Positions 42,826-50,757 of a stretch of DNA of 64,000 bases are shown here, piece after piece. The translations under genes and the position numbers were made by a program. Every line of letters begins with the position of its first letter. Positions within the stretch are counted from its first letter, which is position 1. Below the pieces are notes generated by a model that was not told where the DNA came from, made no database searches, and saw nothing but the letters and a program-made list of their open reading frames with translations. This stretch comes from Bacillus sp. Marseille-Q3570 (GTDB lineage: Bacteria > Bacillota > Bacilli > Bacillales > Fictibacillaceae): positions 1-64,000 of the forward strand of contig NZ_CAMGYZ010000003.1 in NCBI RefSeq assembly GCF_946151055.1, read 5' to 3'.

Positions 42826-42872
42826 GAAAAAGCAACGAGGAAAATGGTGTTCGTTTTCCTTCGTTGCTTTTT
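42826..42872. terminator. Strong bidirectional hairpin
   Basis: AAAAAGCAACGAGGAAAA pairs with TTTTCCTTCGTTGCTTTTT around a 9-base loop. It lies in gene-free repeat-rich DNA. Confidence 0.65.
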
Positions 42873-43032
42873 CGTTGAATCAGAATCATTGGGGGTGGCG
42901 GAACGGATCCCCGCCACTTTCAATAGATTGTGGACAATCACCAACTGGAAAAGGAAAACCTGCGGAACGACAGATTGCCCTTGATGGCTCTCTACCTCAC
43001 CAGCGTAGATGGCGGCTTCATCTTCATCAATT

Positions 43033-43132
43033 TAGAGATAAATTCGGAGTTGTAGAGATAAATTCAGAGTTTTAGAGATAATTGTAAAATTGCAGCGTTT
43101 TGGTGCTAGTTGTAGAGATAAACGTTTTTGGT
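43033..43132 (+). repeat. Five-unit 20-bp periodic array, core TAGAGATAA
   Basis: TAGAGATAA starts at 43033, 43053, 43073 and 43113. The unit at 43093 is degenerate but keeps the register and ends in GTTG as others do. It is part of the 1.1-kb gene-free region 42351-43451. Confidence 0.85.
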
Positions 43133-43163
43133 AGGTCACTCAACATACTTTCTCCTCTTTACC

Positions 43164-43287
43164 TAAGGGAAGTTGTCCAAAAAGTGTCTGACTCTCTCCA
43201 AATTTCACAACATTTTACGAATAATTGTGGTTTTGATTCAAAATGTTGTTTTGGAGGTGTCTGACACTTTTCTTTTTGGACAGTCCT
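43164..43287. repeat. R4 inverted repeat with GTGTCTGAC
   Basis: GTTGTCCAAAAAGTGTCTGAC and GTGTCTGACACTTTTCTTTTTGGACA face each other; the inner arms CAACATTTT and AAAATGTTG also pair. The whole can form one long hairpin upstream of the peptide-type ABC operon. Confidence 0.8.
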
Positions 43288-43451
43288 TATTACCAAAATG
43301 ACCCAAAAGCAACACTCTTTAAAAAAGAGCTTTTCTCAAAGATTGATTTTGTTTACATTATTCTTTTTTATTGTTACGATGATTTCAAAATATTAACAAA
43401 ATTTGTGATATTAGAGATGGGCAACTCCAGAGTATGAAGGGGGACAAATAG

Positions 43452-44264
43452 GTGTTGTCATTGGGGGTTTATTTTAAACGATTGAAATCGATTATAATCG
43501 GCATCCTTTTCATCGGTTTTTTACCGAGTTTTATTTATGGTTTTGACCAGACGATCAATCTCCAATCCTACACATTCAATGGAAAAACATATGATCTGTT
43601 TCCTGGTATTTTTGACAAGTACGCTTATTCGATGACGATTTTTTTGGGCGCGTTGATACTCGGCCTGGTTTTTGCTATTTTGTTTACATTTTGCACCACT
43701 TTGTTGCCGCGTTTTCTAAAGAGGATGGTCTACGGGATATTAACCTTGTTCGAATCCATTCCTGATTTGTTCATTGTACTCTCCTTGCAATTGTTGATCG
43801 TTTATATCTACCAGAAAACAGGCTGGCTCATCAGTAATGTGACGGTGGTCTATGATGATAAAATTTATCTGCTCCCGATTTTGGTCCTATCAGTCCTGCC
43901 TACCATCCAGTTATTCAAAATCACTTTCCTTTTGCTAGAAGAAGAGAAGGATAAAGCCTACGTCAACGTTGCAAAATCAATGGGTCTTGGTGATTATTAC
44001 ATATTGCTCCGACATGTGTTCAGAAACGTTATATTCAATCTGTTCCTCTATTTCAAAACGATCTTCGTCTTCATGCTATCGAATCTATTTATCATGGAAT
44101 ATGTTTTCAACATCCACGGATTGATGAGGATCATGCTTAGCCCGAATATTTTTGTGTTTATTATAAGCACGATCATGATCACAATTCCTTTCTTATTATT
44201 GTTCGAAGCAGCTCAAGCGATGATTGATAGAGCCACTGGTGATCGAGGTGAGGGAAACGTATGA
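43452..44264 (+). CDS. Peptide-type ABC permease, first subunit (OppB-like)
   Basis: This 270-residue protein has about six helices and the ABC permease core (YVNVAKSMGLGDYYILLRHVFRNVIFNLFLYF), the EAA-like loop of the DppB/OppB group. It is shorter than typical OppB (about 310). Start is GTG 43452 after GAAGGGGG. The next gene overlaps by four bases. The operon has no substrate-binding protein gene, so the ligand cannot be inferred. Confidence 0.8.
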   Translation: MLSLGVYFKRLKSIIIGILFIGFLPSFIYGFDQTINLQSYTFNGKTYDLFPGIFDKYAYSMTIFLGALILGLVFAILFTFCTTLLPRFLKRMVYGILTLFESIPDLFIVLSLQLLIVYIYQKTGWLISNVTVVYDDKIYLLPILVLSVLPTIQLFKITFLLLEEEKDKAYVNVAKSMGLGDYYILLRHVFRNVIFNLFLYFKTIFVFMLSNLFIMEYVFNIHGLMRIMLSPNIFVFIISTIMITIPFLLLFEAAQAMIDRATGDRGEGNV

Positions 44265-45199
44265 GCAAGGTCTTATGGAAACAACCTCAGTTTTTGATTG
44301 GTGCCTTACTCGTATTGTCATTGCTAGGGTTGAGTCTTGTATATCCGTTATTTTCTGAACCTCCAGAGGAAGTCAAATATCTTTATAAAGATGGTAAGCT
44401 GGTTGATGTTGCTCCTTTTTCGCCATCACAGGTTCCTCCGTTCGGAACGGATCGATTCGGCAGGAACTTGCTTAGCCTGGTAATCAGTGGTGCCAAGTAT
44501 ACATTGTTGATCACAATTGCGATTGCATTAATACGGGTTATCGTCGCCGGTGTGCTGGCGATTTTTTACCATCAATACAACAAAAAACTACGTCCTATGT
44601 TTGAAGATATCATCGAATCCACCCTTTTTGTACCAGCTTCAATATTAGGGTATTTGCTGATGGCTCCATTAGCGGTAAAACAAGCGCAGGAAGGGACCAG
44701 TTTCTTTGAAATCGTATTGATCCAGAGCATCATATTGATCTTGATCGGGGTTCCGCCACTCATATCGGTTTTTTCAAAGGATATGTCAATGATCACAAGG
44801 AAGGAACACATTGTCAGCACTTTGTCTCTTGGGGCGAAGCATCGATATGTATATGTCAAACACGTACTGCCAGAGATGGCCAGCCGCTTCTTATTGGTGA
44901 CAGCCCAACAAATTATTCAGGTAATGATTCTGCTTGCACATCTGGGTGTTTTATTGATTTTCCTTGGAGGGGTCAAAACGATCCTGGATGGGGATTTATT
45001 AAGCACACACAAGGTATTCGTCTCGCTGTCTGGTGAATGGTCAGGTCTTATCGGCAACAATTTTCAAGAAATCGTACATAGTCCACATGTCGTCCTTATA
45101 CCTTTAGCTTTCTTTTCATTGACTATTTTCTCAATGAACCTGATCATCAATGGCATGCAGAATGCGATGAAACACAAAGAGAGGGGGAGAGGGATATGA
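44261..45199 (+). CDS. Peptide-type ABC permease, second subunit (OppC-like)
   Basis: This 312-residue permease has an N-terminal helix followed by an external loop with PPFGTDRFGRNLLSLVISGAKY, the DppC/OppC signature. The EAA-like loop is STLSLGAKHRYVYVKHVLPEM. It overlaps the preceding gene (ATGA) and is overlapped by the next, so the three are translationally coupled. Confidence 0.88.
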   Translation: MSKVLWKQPQFLIGALLVLSLLGLSLVYPLFSEPPEEVKYLYKDGKLVDVAPFSPSQVPPFGTDRFGRNLLSLVISGAKYTLLITIAIALIRVIVAGVLAIFYHQYNKKLRPMFEDIIESTLFVPASILGYLLMAPLAVKQAQEGTSFFEIVLIQSIILILIGVPPLISVFSKDMSMITRKEHIVSTLSLGAKHRYVYVKHVLPEMASRFLLVTAQQIIQVMILLAHLGVLLIFLGGVKTILDGDLLSTHKVFVSLSGEWSGLIGNNFQEIVHSPHVVLIPLAFFSLTIFSMNLIINGMQNAMKHKERGRGI

Positions 45200-46149
45200 A
45201 GCTCCTGGAAGTTCAAAATTTGAGTGTCGCTTTTGGCTCTGAAAAGGATGAATTCATCGCAATCGATGATGTCAGCTTTTCAATCGATAAAGGTGAAACG
45301 GTTGCGCTGATCGGAGAATCTGGATCCGGAAAAAGTGTGACCTCCCTCTCTATCCTGGGGCTTTTACCAGCTAACGGAAGTATCCGTAAGGGCCGAATTT
45401 TCTATAGTGACAAGGATTTATTAGCACTGCCAGATAAAGAATTACAAAAAATCCGGGGGAAAGAGATATCGATGATTTTCCAGGATGCTTCTGTATCATT
45501 GAATCCATCTATGAAAGTCGGAAAACAGATTACAGAGGGCCTCGTTTATCATCGGCTGATGAATCGCAAAGAACTCAGACGGGAGGCTCTGCGTTTATTG
45601 ACAGAGGTAGGATTCAACAACCCGACAGAAGTGTTCGATCAATACCCTGGTCAGCTTTCCGGCGGTATGAAACAACGGGCTCTCATTGCAATGGCGATTT
45701 CTTGCAAACCACAGCTGATCATTGCTGATGAACCCACAACTGCACTAGATGTCACGATACAAAAACAGATTCTTGACTTAATGAACGAATATAAGAAAAC
45801 GACTGCTACGTCTCTCCTCCTGATCACTCATGATTTCGGGTTAGTGGCAGAATATGCGGATCGAGTATTGGTGATGTTCGGTGGTAAAATCGTCGAATCA
45901 GCTGATGTATTCACGCTTTTCAAAAATCCCATCCATCCCTATACGAAAGGATTGATGGAGAGTATCCCGAAAATAGAAGAGCCTAAAGAGCATTTGCAGA
46001 CGATAAGGGATGCCGTCAGCTTGCAACTTGGCTATGGAGAACGGAAATTTGCACCGGAAACGTTTTCGACTGATGAAAAGGTGTATCATTCACCTTCAAC
46101 CTTGATTGAAGTTGAACCTGGTCATCATGTCAGGTTCTTTGACATTTAA
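45196..46149 (+). CDS. Peptide-type ABC ATPase (OppD/DppD-like)
   Basis: This 317-residue ATPase shows Walker A GESGSGKSVTS, Q-loop MIFQDASVSLNPSM, signature LSGGMKQRALIAMAI, Walker B LIIADEPTTALDV and switch TLLITHDF-like SLLLITHDFG. The C-terminal oligopeptide-transporter extension (PIHPYTKGLMESIPK) is present but ends without a clear Fe-S cysteine cluster. GGGGGAGAGGG precedes the ATG. Its TAA stop (46147-46149) comes from the first bases of an R1 element. Confidence 0.93.
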   Translation: MKLLEVQNLSVAFGSEKDEFIAIDDVSFSIDKGETVALIGESGSGKSVTSLSILGLLPANGSIRKGRIFYSDKDLLALPDKELQKIRGKEISMIFQDASVSLNPSMKVGKQITEGLVYHRLMNRKELRREALRLLTEVGFNNPTEVFDQYPGQLSGGMKQRALIAMAISCKPQLIIADEPTTALDVTIQKQILDLMNEYKKTTATSLLLITHDFGLVAEYADRVLVMFGGKIVESADVFTLFKNPIHPYTKGLMESIPKIEEPKEHLQTIRDAVSLQLGYGERKFAPETFSTDEKVYHSPSTLIEVEPGHHVRFFDI

Positions 46150-46233
46150 AGAAAGTATAAAATAGTTTTTTCAATATAAGCGCAACTAAAGCTCAGCCTG
46201 CGCCATAGGCTTGGCTTTACCAAGTTTTCTTTA
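46146..46233 (+). repeat. R1 element between the two ABC ATPase genes
   Basis: TTAAAGAAAGTATAAAATAG...CCAAGTTTTCTTTA, 88 bases. The left end supplies the stop codon of the upstream ATPase gene. The right end lies about 25 bases before the next start, just upstream of its ribosome site. Confidence 0.9.
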
Positions 46234-46257
46234 TGAAAGGTCGGAGGTGTTGAAGGC

Positions 46258-47169
46258 ATGAAACCATTAGTTGAAGTCCAAAATCTTTCTACTTCTTTTC
46301 AAGATGGCAGAAGCATAAAGAAGGCGATTGAAGGGGTAACTTTCAATGTATACGAAGGTGAGACGTTAGGTATCGTAGGGGAGTCAGGTTCTGGTAAAAC
46401 GACTCTTGGGAGAACGATCATTCGTCTCCTGGCTCCTGACTATGGTTCTATCAAGTTTACTGGAATTGATCTGACTAGATTGACCGGTAAAAAATTGAGG
46501 GATATGAGGAAGGATTTCCAGATGATTTTTCAAAATCCCTATGAATCTCTTAGTCCTCGATTGAAAGTAGGGGAAATCATCGAAGAGCCACTCGCCATAC
46601 AGAAGATGTTTTCACAAAGGGAAAGAACGCAGAGAGCTTTTCAGATGCTAGATAATGTAGGTCTTCCTAAAAGTGCCTATCATAAAACAATCCATGAGTT
46701 CTCAGGAGGTCAAAGACAAAGGATAGCAATCGCCCGTGCACTGATCTTGAATCCTAAACTGATCATTGCTGATGAACCTGTTTCAGCATTAGACGTTTCT
46801 GTGCAGGCACAAATATTGAACCTGTTAAAGGATTTACAGAAAGAATACAATCTGACCTCCATTTTCATTTCCCATGATTTAAACGTAGTACATCATATGA
46901 GCGATCGGGTAGGTATATTGAATGGAGGACATATGTTGGAAATTGCCGGAAAAGAGGAAATTTACAGGAATCCTGTCCATCCTTATACGAAGTCTCTCCT
47001 CTCATCCATTCCAAGAAACGATCCGACTCAACGGGATGTGATCCAGGAGAAAGTCATCGTCCCTTCTGCATCACCACATCCTCCTCATCTGATCAATATC
47101 GGCAATGAGCATTATGTTGCTTCGAATGTCATTGAAATCAAGAATTTCGAAGTCAGCTCTATAAACTAG
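46258..47169 (+). CDS. Peptide-type ABC ATPase (OppF/DppF-like)
   Basis: This 303-residue ATPase shows Walker A GESGSGKTTLGR, Q-loop MIFQNPYESLSPRL, signature FSGGQRQRIAIARAL, Walker B LIIADEPVSALDVSVQAQ and switch FISHDLNVV. The C-terminal HPYTKSLLSSIP motif is typical of the family. GGTCGGAGGTG precedes ATG 46258. It pairs with the OppD-like ATPase to power the two permeases, and a strong terminator follows. Confidence 0.93.
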   Translation: MKPLVEVQNLSTSFQDGRSIKKAIEGVTFNVYEGETLGIVGESGSGKTTLGRTIIRLLAPDYGSIKFTGIDLTRLTGKKLRDMRKDFQMIFQNPYESLSPRLKVGEIIEEPLAIQKMFSQRERTQRAFQMLDNVGLPKSAYHKTIHEFSGGQRQRIAIARALILNPKLIIADEPVSALDVSVQAQILNLLKDLQKEYNLTSIFISHDLNVVHHMSDRVGILNGGHMLEIAGKEEIYRNPVHPYTKSLLSSIPRNDPTQRDVIQEKVIVPSASPHPPHLINIGNEHYVASNVIEIKNFEVSSIN

Positions 47170-47181
47170 TTCGATCAAAAC

Positions 47182-47225
47182 AAGGACTGACACACCAAAA
47201 TATTGGTGAGACAGTCCTTCTGTCT
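47182..47225 (+). terminator. Terminator of the ABC operon
   Basis: AAGGACTG..CACCAA-AATA-TTGGTG..CAGTCCTT forms an almost continuous long stem followed by CTGTCTTT. Confidence 0.8.
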
Positions 47226-47329
47226 TTGGTCCTATCATCTTTTAGTTTGGTTCCGTTCATTTTTACGATTACACCGAGTTTCGCTCCCTTTCCACAGGCA
47301 AATGGAAAGCGGAAGCGATTCGTAAGCAT

Positions 47330-47443
47330 CTATCTTCTCCGTCGTTTCTTCCATTCTTTTTTCGCCATTGGAATGAGATGCCTTCTTGCCATGTTATATC
47401 CTTTTTTCAGGATAAAAGCTTTGATCAGTTTTTTGATCGCCAT
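47330..47443 (-). CDS. Small basic peptide, unknown
   Basis: The 37-codon frame on the minus strand starts at ATG 47443 with AAGGAGA eight bases upstream. The product MAIKKLIKAFILKKGYNMAR... ends KEWKKRRRR, giving 16 Lys/Arg. It lies between the ABC operon and repeat R2. No family is recognised; support is the very good ribosome site and the clean frame. Confidence 0.5.
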   Translation of the reverse strand: MAIKKLIKAFILKKGYNMARRHLIPMAKKEWKKRRRR

Positions 47444-47523
47444 TTGTATTCTCCTTCCATCGGTTTGTAGCCATCGTCTTGTTGATAGATTAAGGCTCTT
47501 TTCGCAAACTTTGTGGCTCTTGA

Positions 47524-47770
47524 AAGTTGTTGATTTCTGCTCCAGGATGCTCGCTTTCCGCGGGGCGTGCGGTGAGCCACTCGTCGCCTTGCGACCCTTT
47601 TCAAGGAAGCATTTGTGCTCCTGCGTCTACAAGAAAGTCCTGTCGAAGCGAGCTTCCTCGTCGCATGCCTTGCGAGGAGATCATTCAGGTAGTAGGCACG
47701 CTGTTCCCGCAGGAGTCTCGCACCTTGCTCTCCAATCAACTTGCACAAGGTGATTTTAAAATGACTCAAA
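47524..47770 (+). repeat. R2 repeat, copy without R1 (empty site)
   Basis: It begins GTTGTTGATTTCTGCTCCAG and ends near CAAGGTGATTTTAAAATGAC. Except for an insertion in the other copy, it is nearly identical to the reverse complement of 60606-60904. Directly before it, TTTTCGCAAACTTTGTGGCT joins R2 with no R1 in between, unlike the copies at 42.4 and 60.9 kb. Confidence 0.9.
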
Positions 47771-47844
47771 AGCAACAATCTTTTAGAAAACAGCCTAAAT
47801 TAAAGAGGAGATATTAATACATTCCTCTTATGATAAAAATAAAA

Positions 47845-47953
47845 CACTGTCCCAAAAAAGTGTCATTAACCTCCAAAACAACATTTTGTTTCAAAAAACT
47901 ATTTATCTCAAAATGTTGTTAAGTACGAGAGGCTCAGACACTAATGGGACAGC
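47845..47953. repeat. R4 inverted repeat
   Basis: CTGTCCCAAAAAAGTGTC and GACACTAATGGGACAG form the outer stem; CAACATTTTG and CAAAATGTTG form the inner one. It lies just beyond the stop of the murG-type gene and may terminate it. Confidence 0.8.
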
Positions 47954-47963
47954 CTGGTTCATT

Positions 47964-49031
47964 TCAGTATTTACTGTATTTTTCCAGCAGGCCGTAGAGC
48001 TTCTCCAATGGATTGCTTTGCTCGCTCCGCTGCATATTTCTTTTATATTGGTCACGTTCATTGTATGTTTTCTCTATTAATTGATGAAGAGATTCATCAG
48101 TGACGTCTTCTTCTTGAATCACTTCAGCAAAGCCTTGCTTTTTAAAAGACTCCGCATTTTGGATCTGATCACCACGGCTCTGGCTGAGAGGAAGTGGTAC
48201 AAGAATCATCGGAATCTCGAGATCTAGAAATTCATAGATTGAGTTTGAGCCAGCTCGTGTGACGACCAGATTCGTCATTGCAAGAATGTCAGGCAACTCA
48301 TCTTTTATATACTCAAACTGCTTATATCCATGAACATGGATTGTCTCGTCGACTTTCCCTTTCCCGCAGAGATGGACGATTTGATATTTTTCAGTCAATG
48401 TCGGTACAAGATTTCTTACAGCCTCATTCAGCCGCTTAGCTCCCTGGCTTCCTCCCATCACGAGGATGACTGGCTTGGATTCAGTGAAATCACAGAAATG
48501 TAGCCCTTTCCGTTTGGAACCTGTACGCAATTCTTCTCGAACAATCGACCCTAGTAAAATTCCTTTGTCTTCAGGGAGGTGTTTGAGTGTTTCCGGGAAT
48601 GTCACACATACCTTTGAAGCGAATGGCATTGAGATTTTATTCGCTAGTCCCGGACTCATATCAGACTCGTGAGAAATCACTGGCGTTTTCGTAAGGCGGG
48701 AGGCAAGGATTACAGGAACTGAAACGAAGCCTCCTTTAGAGAAGACGATACTCGGCTTCACCTTCCGGATGATCCGGTACGCCTGACCGATCCCTTTGAT
48801 TACCCGGAACGGATCTTTAAAGTTATTGATATCGAAGTATCTCCGCAGTTTTCCAGTTGATATCGGATAATACGTCACATCAGGGAGATGTTCGATCAAT
48901 TCACGTTCAATTCCATTGTGCGATCCGATATAATGGATTTCCCAATTATTACGTTTCAAATGAGGGATCAAGGCGAGATTGACAGCGACGTGGCCAGTCG
49001 AACCGCCCCCCGTTAACAATATACGCTTCAT
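47964..49031 (-). CDS. murG: MurG-type UDP-GlcNAc transferase, solitary copy
   Basis: This 355-residue glycosyltransferase of family 28 has the N-terminal glycine loop [17 protein letters not shown], middle [16 protein letters not shown] and [12 protein letters not shown], and C-terminal [14 protein letters not shown] and [12 protein letters not shown] for UDP-GlcNAc binding. MurG makes lipid II on the inner membrane face. The first loop reads STGH where TAGH is common. It stands outside any mra/mur cluster, so it is probably a second MurG as in the B. cereus group. ATG 49031 follows GGATGATG. Confidence 0.9.
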   Translation of the reverse strand: MKRILLTGGGSTGHVAVNLALIPHLKRNNWEIHYIGSHNGIERELIEHLPDVTYYPISTGKLRRYFDINNFKDPFRVIKGIGQAYRIIRKVKPSIVFSKGGFVSVPVILASRLTKTPVISHESDMSPGLANKISMPFASKVCVTFPETLKHLPEDKGILLGSIVREELRTGSKRKGLHFCDFTESKPVILVMGGSQGAKRLNEAVRNLVPTLTEKYQIVHLCGKGKVDETIHVHGYKQFEYIKDELPDILAMTNLVVTRAGSNSIYEFLDLEIPMILVPLPLSQSRGDQIQNAESFKKQGFAEVIQEEDVTDESLHQLIEKTYNERDQYKRNMQRSEQSNPLEKLYGLLEKYSKY

Positions 49032-49058
49032 TTACATCATCCTTTAATTAAACTGCTT

Positions 49059-49173
49059 CCGTACCAGGCACCGAAATGGAGGCTTACTCTCCCAAGATGT
49101 TTCGAAGTGTGCCAGGCACCGATCAGGAATTCAATGGTAGCAGGGCTTCTTAATCAGTGCCAGGCACCGTTGA
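49059..49173. repeat. 48-bp periodic palindrome array (GTGCCAGGCACC), copy 2
   Basis: CAGGCACC begins at 49065, 49113 and 49161, exactly 48 bases apart, within GTGCCAGGCACC-like palindromes (the first reads GTACCAGGCACC). Same word and same period as at 41.5 kb. Confidence 0.85.
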
Positions 49174-49279
49174 ATAGAGCACTGCCTTTATTATATATGG
49201 ATTGTGTTCGTGTTTCATCCCACATATGTATATCAATTTTGACAGACTGTTGTTTTATTCGTTTGTACAACAGCATAAA

Positions 49280-49313
49280 TAGGGGTTGACCTGCTAAAAC
49301 ACGGTCAACCCTA
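49280..49313 (-). terminator. Terminator-like hairpin
   Basis: GGGTTGACC and GGTCAACCC pair around TGCTAAAACAC. It follows the NTF2-like gene on the minus strand. Confidence 0.65.
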
Positions 49314-49387
49314 CTACGCATAATTCTCACTCAGTCTTCATCAAAGGTAGGATTCTCGCCTGATGATACAGACAAATCCAACCCATT

Positions 49388-49816
49388 TCAGCTTTGCGGG
49401 TTTTTGATATGAGCCAGACCGCCTAGATCACTGTAAACCTCGAGATCGCTCAATTCGCACCATATTTTTCTGATCAGATCCCCTTCGAATGCGAAAATCA
49501 ATACACCTGTTTCCTTGACAGGTTCGTCACGCGTAGGCAACTCAAGCCAGCCCCCAGCATAGGTACTCGTTCCAGTGTACCGGATGACGACTTTTTCATC
49601 TCCAACGATGATATCGTGCAATTCCCATTCACTGTTTGTAAACGTCGACCGGTACCAGTCCAGAAATTGGATGAACTCCTGTTTTCCGACTGAATGGCGC
49701 CCGGCAGTTTTCACTGTCACTGCATCCACTGCAATTTCATCCAACCGATCCAAATCGCCTCTTCCAAATACATCGTGGAACCACGCTTTCGCATGCTCAA
49801 CTCTCAAATTCCCCAT
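49388..49816 (-). CDS. NTF2/SnoaL-like protein
   Basis: This 142-residue cone-shaped NTF2-like fold protein has an N-terminal helix (EHAKAWFHDVFGRGDLDRLDEI), the strand with FIQFLDWYRSTFTNSEWELHDI and GVLIFAFEGDLIRKIWCE. SnoaL-like proteins of this type include polyketide cyclases and many uncharacterised enzymes; the role is unknown. GGGGGC precedes the start. Its start lies 15 bases downstream of the Bax1-like gene's stop on the same strand, so the two may be co-transcribed. Confidence 0.75.
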   Translation of the reverse strand: MGNLRVEHAKAWFHDVFGRGDLDRLDEIAVDAVTVKTAGRHSVGKQEFIQFLDWYRSTFTNSEWELHDIIVGDEKVVIRYTGTSTYAGGWLELPTRDEPVKETGVLIFAFEGDLIRKIWCELSDLEVYSDLGGLAHIKNPQS

Positions 49817-49831
49817 TACAAGCCCCCTATA

Positions 49832-50566
49832 TCAATTTCTTCTGATTTTCGATAACAGCCTCAACATTTCAATATACAGCCAGACTAGCGTGACCAACAG
49901 CCCAAATCCAGCATACCACTCCATATATTTCGGTACCTGTTGTCTGGCACCTGCCTCAATGAAATCAAAATCCAAAACCAGGTTCAGGGCAGCCACTCCG
50001 ACGATGACTAATGAAATGAGGATTCCCATCATGCCTGTTTCATGTAGAAATGGAATATTCATTCCGAAAAACCTCAAGATGATATCAATCAAGTAAACAA
50101 AGAAAATTCCCATAGTCGCAGATATGACTCCTATTCTGAAATTCCTCGTCACTTTTATGACGCCTGTCTTATATAAAAGCAGCATTGCTAATAACGTACT
50201 GATCGTAAGGAGAGCAGCCTGCAACGTGATGCCGCTGAATTGAGATTCATAGATTGCGGATAAAGCACCGATCGCCAGCCCCTCTAACAGAGCATAAGCA
50301 GGAGCGGTGAAAGGGGAAATTCTCGGAACAAAAGCAGTGATCAATGCCATCACAAGTCCGCCTAACACCCCGATCCATAATAAGTGTTGTACCATGTGGC
50401 CTGAAAAATACTCATTCCAGGAATAGAAGGCACTGCCCATTAGCACCACAAGCAAAATGAAAGTCTTGTTTACGGAGCCCCCGATGGTCATCGCATTACC
50501 CGATGACGCAATTCCTCGAAATCTACTGAACGTTTTATCATTCAAACTCGGATTCGAACTGCGCAT
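49832..50566 (-). CDS. Bax inhibitor-1/YccA-like membrane protein
   Basis: This 244-residue protein has about seven helices and an N-terminal cytosolic part with SSNPSLNDKTFSRF. The family stretch APAYALLEGLAIGALSAIYE is followed by LLISTLL-type helices and DFDFIEAGA (acidic di-Asp near the last helix). The YccA/BI-1 group includes calcium-leak channels such as YetJ and protease-related proteins, so function here is open. It is divergent from the pspA operon. Confidence 0.88.
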   Translation of the reverse strand: MRSSNPSLNDKTFSRFRGIASSGNAMTIGGSVNKTFILLVVLMGSAFYSWNEYFSGHMVQHLLWIGVLGGLVMALITAFVPRISPFTAPAYALLEGLAIGALSAIYESQFSGITLQAALLTISTLLAMLLLYKTGVIKVTRNFRIGVISATMGIFFVYLIDIILRFFGMNIPFLHETGMMGILISLVIVGVAALNLVLDFDFIEAGARQQVPKYMEWYAGFGLLVTLVWLYIEMLRLLSKIRRN

Positions 50567-50673
50567 ATCATCACCTCAAATAGAAATCTACCCATTGATA
50601 CAAAGCTTAACATATTCAAAGTAATGTGCCGTCTTATACAACCTGTAATGTAAAAACATTTTTTACAAATATA

Positions 50674-50699
50674 TGAAACTTTCCACGAAAGTAACCGTA
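50674..50699 (+). promoter_or_regulatory. SigW-type ECF promoter of pspA-nfeD-floT
   Basis: TGAAAC (50674-50679) and CGTA (50696-50699) are separated by exactly 16 bases, the SigW consensus of B. subtilis. It lies about 55 bases before the pspA start and implies induction by envelope stress. Confidence 0.85.
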
Positions 50700-50757
50700 A
50701 TAAAGAGTGAGTATAAATGAGAGTACTGATCAAATTCAAGCAAATGGGGGGATGTAG

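Larger units (their letters stand above)
49032..49387. other. Gene-free stretch with palindrome array
   Basis: The 356 bases hold the 48-bp array 49065-49168 and the hairpin at 49280. Otherwise nothing with a ribosome site is visible. Confidence 0.6.

Noticed and set aside
42824-43075. 83-codon frame between DedA and the ABC operon
   Set aside because: It starts inside a terminator-like hairpin and ends in the 20-bp array; no protein-like pattern.
47226-47753. Long open frame on the plus strand (about 175 codons)
   Set aside because: It runs through repeat R2 and the antisense of a small gene, has no ribosome site and a composition unlike neighbouring proteins.
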